From Rhodospirillales bacterium (GTDB lineage Bacteria > Pseudomonadota > Alphaproteobacteria > Micavibrionales > Micavibrionaceae): a stretch of DNA of 64,000 bases. A program made the position numbers and the translations under genes. The stretch covers positions 153,498-217,497 of the forward strand of contig JACKIV010000004.1 in the NCBI GenBank assembly GCA_020638285.1, given 5' to 3'. The notes beneath the pieces were generated by a model. It saw only the letters and a program-made list of their open reading frames with translations, made no database searches and had not been told where the DNA came from. The number at the start of each line of letters is the position of its first letter. The first letter of the stretch is position 1. This document shows positions 62,975 to 64,000 of the stretch, in pieces.

Positions 62975-63714
62975 GCCTTCTGTTTCAGAATTTTCTTTCC
63001 AGGGAATCGCAGGCGTTACCACCTGATCTTCCTCCTGTAACGGTGCGCAGGAGTGCACGCGCGCGGCGCATGGCTTTGCGCCTTGATCCGCTCAGCCGGG
63101 AGGTTCATTTGATCATTCCGGAGCGGACGAGTCTGAAACGGGCCTATGATTTTGCCCGTGCGCACGCTGTGTGGATTGACCGGAATCTCTCTTCTTTACC
63201 TGATCCGGTCCCTTTCGTTCACGGTGCGGTTTTACCGGTTTTCGGGAAGAACAGGTGTGTTCGGGTTATCCAGAATCCGGGTGTACGATCCACTCGGATT
63301 GATTTGACGGACGATGAAATCGTCGTTCTTTCAAATGCTGTGGATCCTCAAGCACGTTTGCGGCGTCGTATGATTCTCTGGGCGCAGGAAGCCCTTGATG
63401 TCCGTGCACGCGAAAAATCCGCACAAATCGGAGTTTTTCCCCGGGTGATTCGGGTTCGGGATACAAAAAGTCGATGGGGAAGTTGTTCCCCGGAGGGAGA
63501 TCTGAATTTTTCATGGAGACTGATTTTTGCTCCGGTGGAAGCGATGGATTATGTCGTGGCCCACGAAGTCGCCCACATGCGCCACATGAATCACGGTCCT
63601 GCGTTCTGGGCGTTATGCCGGGATTTATCCACAGACTTTCTCACGGGCCATCGGTGGATGAGAACCCAAGGTTACAGCCTTATGCGCTATGGATGCCCTG
63701 TTCGAGCACCTTGA
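62971..63714 (+). CDS. YgjP-like (DUF45) zinc metalloprotein
   Basis: The 247-residue protein has the M48-like HEVAHMRHMNHGPAFW zinc motif toward the C-terminus and the preceding WGSCSPEGDLNFSWRLIFAP signature of the YgjP/DUF45 group, with RSARARRMALRLDP near the start. No signal peptide or membrane helix is seen, so it should be cytoplasmic. In some bacteria such genes accompany restriction or toxin systems, but here it is coupled to phaZ by a four-base overlap. It converges on ftsH. Confidence 0.9.
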   Translation: MSLLFQNFLSRESQALPPDLPPVTVRRSARARRMALRLDPLSREVHLIIPERTSLKRAYDFARAHAVWIDRNLSSLPDPVPFVHGAVLPVFGKNRCVRVIQNPGVRSTRIDLTDDEIVVLSNAVDPQARLRRRMILWAQEALDVRAREKSAQIGVFPRVIRVRDTKSRWGSCSPEGDLNFSWRLIFAPVEAMDYVVAHEVAHMRHMNHGPAFWALCRDLSTDFLTGHRWMRTQGYSLMRYGCPVRAP

Positions 63715-63744
63715 CTTTGTTTTTTCTAAAATTGTGAGGGGCAA

Positions 63745-63999
63745 TCAGACCCCTTGCGGCATGCCATCAGAGGATCCGGATGGATTTCCTCCGCCCCGCG
63801 GGACCGAGCTACGTGGTCTTGATGAGTCAGAATCCTGAGGTGGATCTTCTCGCAGAATGGCCTCTCCTCGCAACAGCGCCTTGATTTCTTCTCCCGAAAG
63901 GGTTTCGTACTCCAGAAGCGCTTTTCCGAGAGTCTCAAGTTCATGATCGTTGTCCGTAAGAATCTGGCGAGCTCTTTGATAGGCTTCTTCGACAATTCT
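63745..63999 (-). CDS. ftsH: ATP-dependent zinc metalloprotease FtsH (C-terminal end)
   Basis: Only the last 84 codons lie in the window; the frame runs off the right edge. The sequence RIVEEAYQRARQILTDND, then ELETLGKALLEYETLSGEEIKALLRGE is the helical C-terminus of FtsH, followed by a disordered G-, S- and P-rich tail ending DGMPQGV. The AAA and HEXXH parts are outside, so this rests on the tail alone, which is nevertheless distinctive. Confidence 0.9.
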   Translation of the reverse strand, partial: RIVEEAYQRARQILTDNDHELETLGKALLEYETLSGEEIKALLRGEAILREDPPQDSDSSRPRSSVPRGGGNPSGSSDGMPQGV

Positions 64000-64000
64000 G

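Overview
The window is chromosomal DNA, densely packed and moderately GC-rich by eye, from an alphaproteobacterium. Lineage markers are CcrM (GANTC methylase), FliX next to dksA, a DksA with only one zinc-finger cysteine, a CckA-type kinase beside flhB, DUF4167 and DUF3035 proteins, and a CtlX-type hydrolase. The cell is Gram-negative (LpxK, WaaA, LpxL-like acyltransferase, an outer-membrane barrel), flagellated, uses ubiquinone and complex I, and can mobilise polyhydroxyalkanoate. I cannot name the genus; a deep Rhodospirillales- or Micavibrio-like lineage is a guess. I saw no rRNA, tRNA, CRISPR array, IS element or prophage, and no stretch above 300 bases lacks a gene.

Layout. 1-7.6 kb: a CckA-like kinase (cut by the window edge), flhB and a lone nuoF on the minus strand, then a plus-strand set of a 5'-truncated ArsR-type regulator, an RND efflux adaptor and pump, and a small DUF2892 membrane protein. 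7.6-9.4 kb: ftsQ and ddl (minus), a fragment of the division/cell-wall cluster. 9.6-12.4 kb: ubiG and a MazG-like pyrophosphohydrolase, two unknown proteins and an OmpR-type winged-helix regulator. 12.4-16 kb: hisF, obgE, rpmA, rplU and ctlX (minus). 16-20.5 kb: a secreted unknown protein, ccrM with a striking cluster of GANTC sites upstream, and a YjbH-like outer-membrane protein. 20.7-28.1 kb: a minus-strand group dciA-efp-suhB-ompA-like-dsbA-smc, flanked on both sides by copies of the same hairpin repeat. 28.3-30.2 kb: mutY and a convergent M48 peptidase. 30.3-35.1 kb: a coupled operon of transaldolase-like enzyme, Mrr-like nuclease, waaA, lpxK and an LpxL-like acyltransferase. 35.2-38.5 kb: a hybrid histidine kinase with a single-domain receiver, and divergent dsbB. 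38.5-45.8 kb: flagellar genes (flgI, rod-binding flgJ-like, flgN-like, fliK, flgD, flgE), with divergent fliX and dksA. 45.9-54.5 kb: ileS, lspA, a DUF3035 lipoprotein, two M16 proteins and pgi. 54.6-63.7 kb: a Do-type protease, miaA, prmC, a DUF4167 protein, clpB, a PHA depolymerase and a YgjP-type metalloprotein. The far end holds the last codons of ftsH.

Most of the content is housekeeping. The points worth a second look are (i) the GANTC cluster ahead of ccrM, (ii) the paired hairpins around the dciA-smc group, (iii) a restriction-type nuclease overlapping lipid A/Kdo genes, (iv) a BigR/SqrR-like repressor that has lost its N-terminus beside an orphan nuoF, and (v) broken flagellar, nuo and dcw gene neighbourhoods. 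I found no clear candidate for a wholly new multi-gene system.
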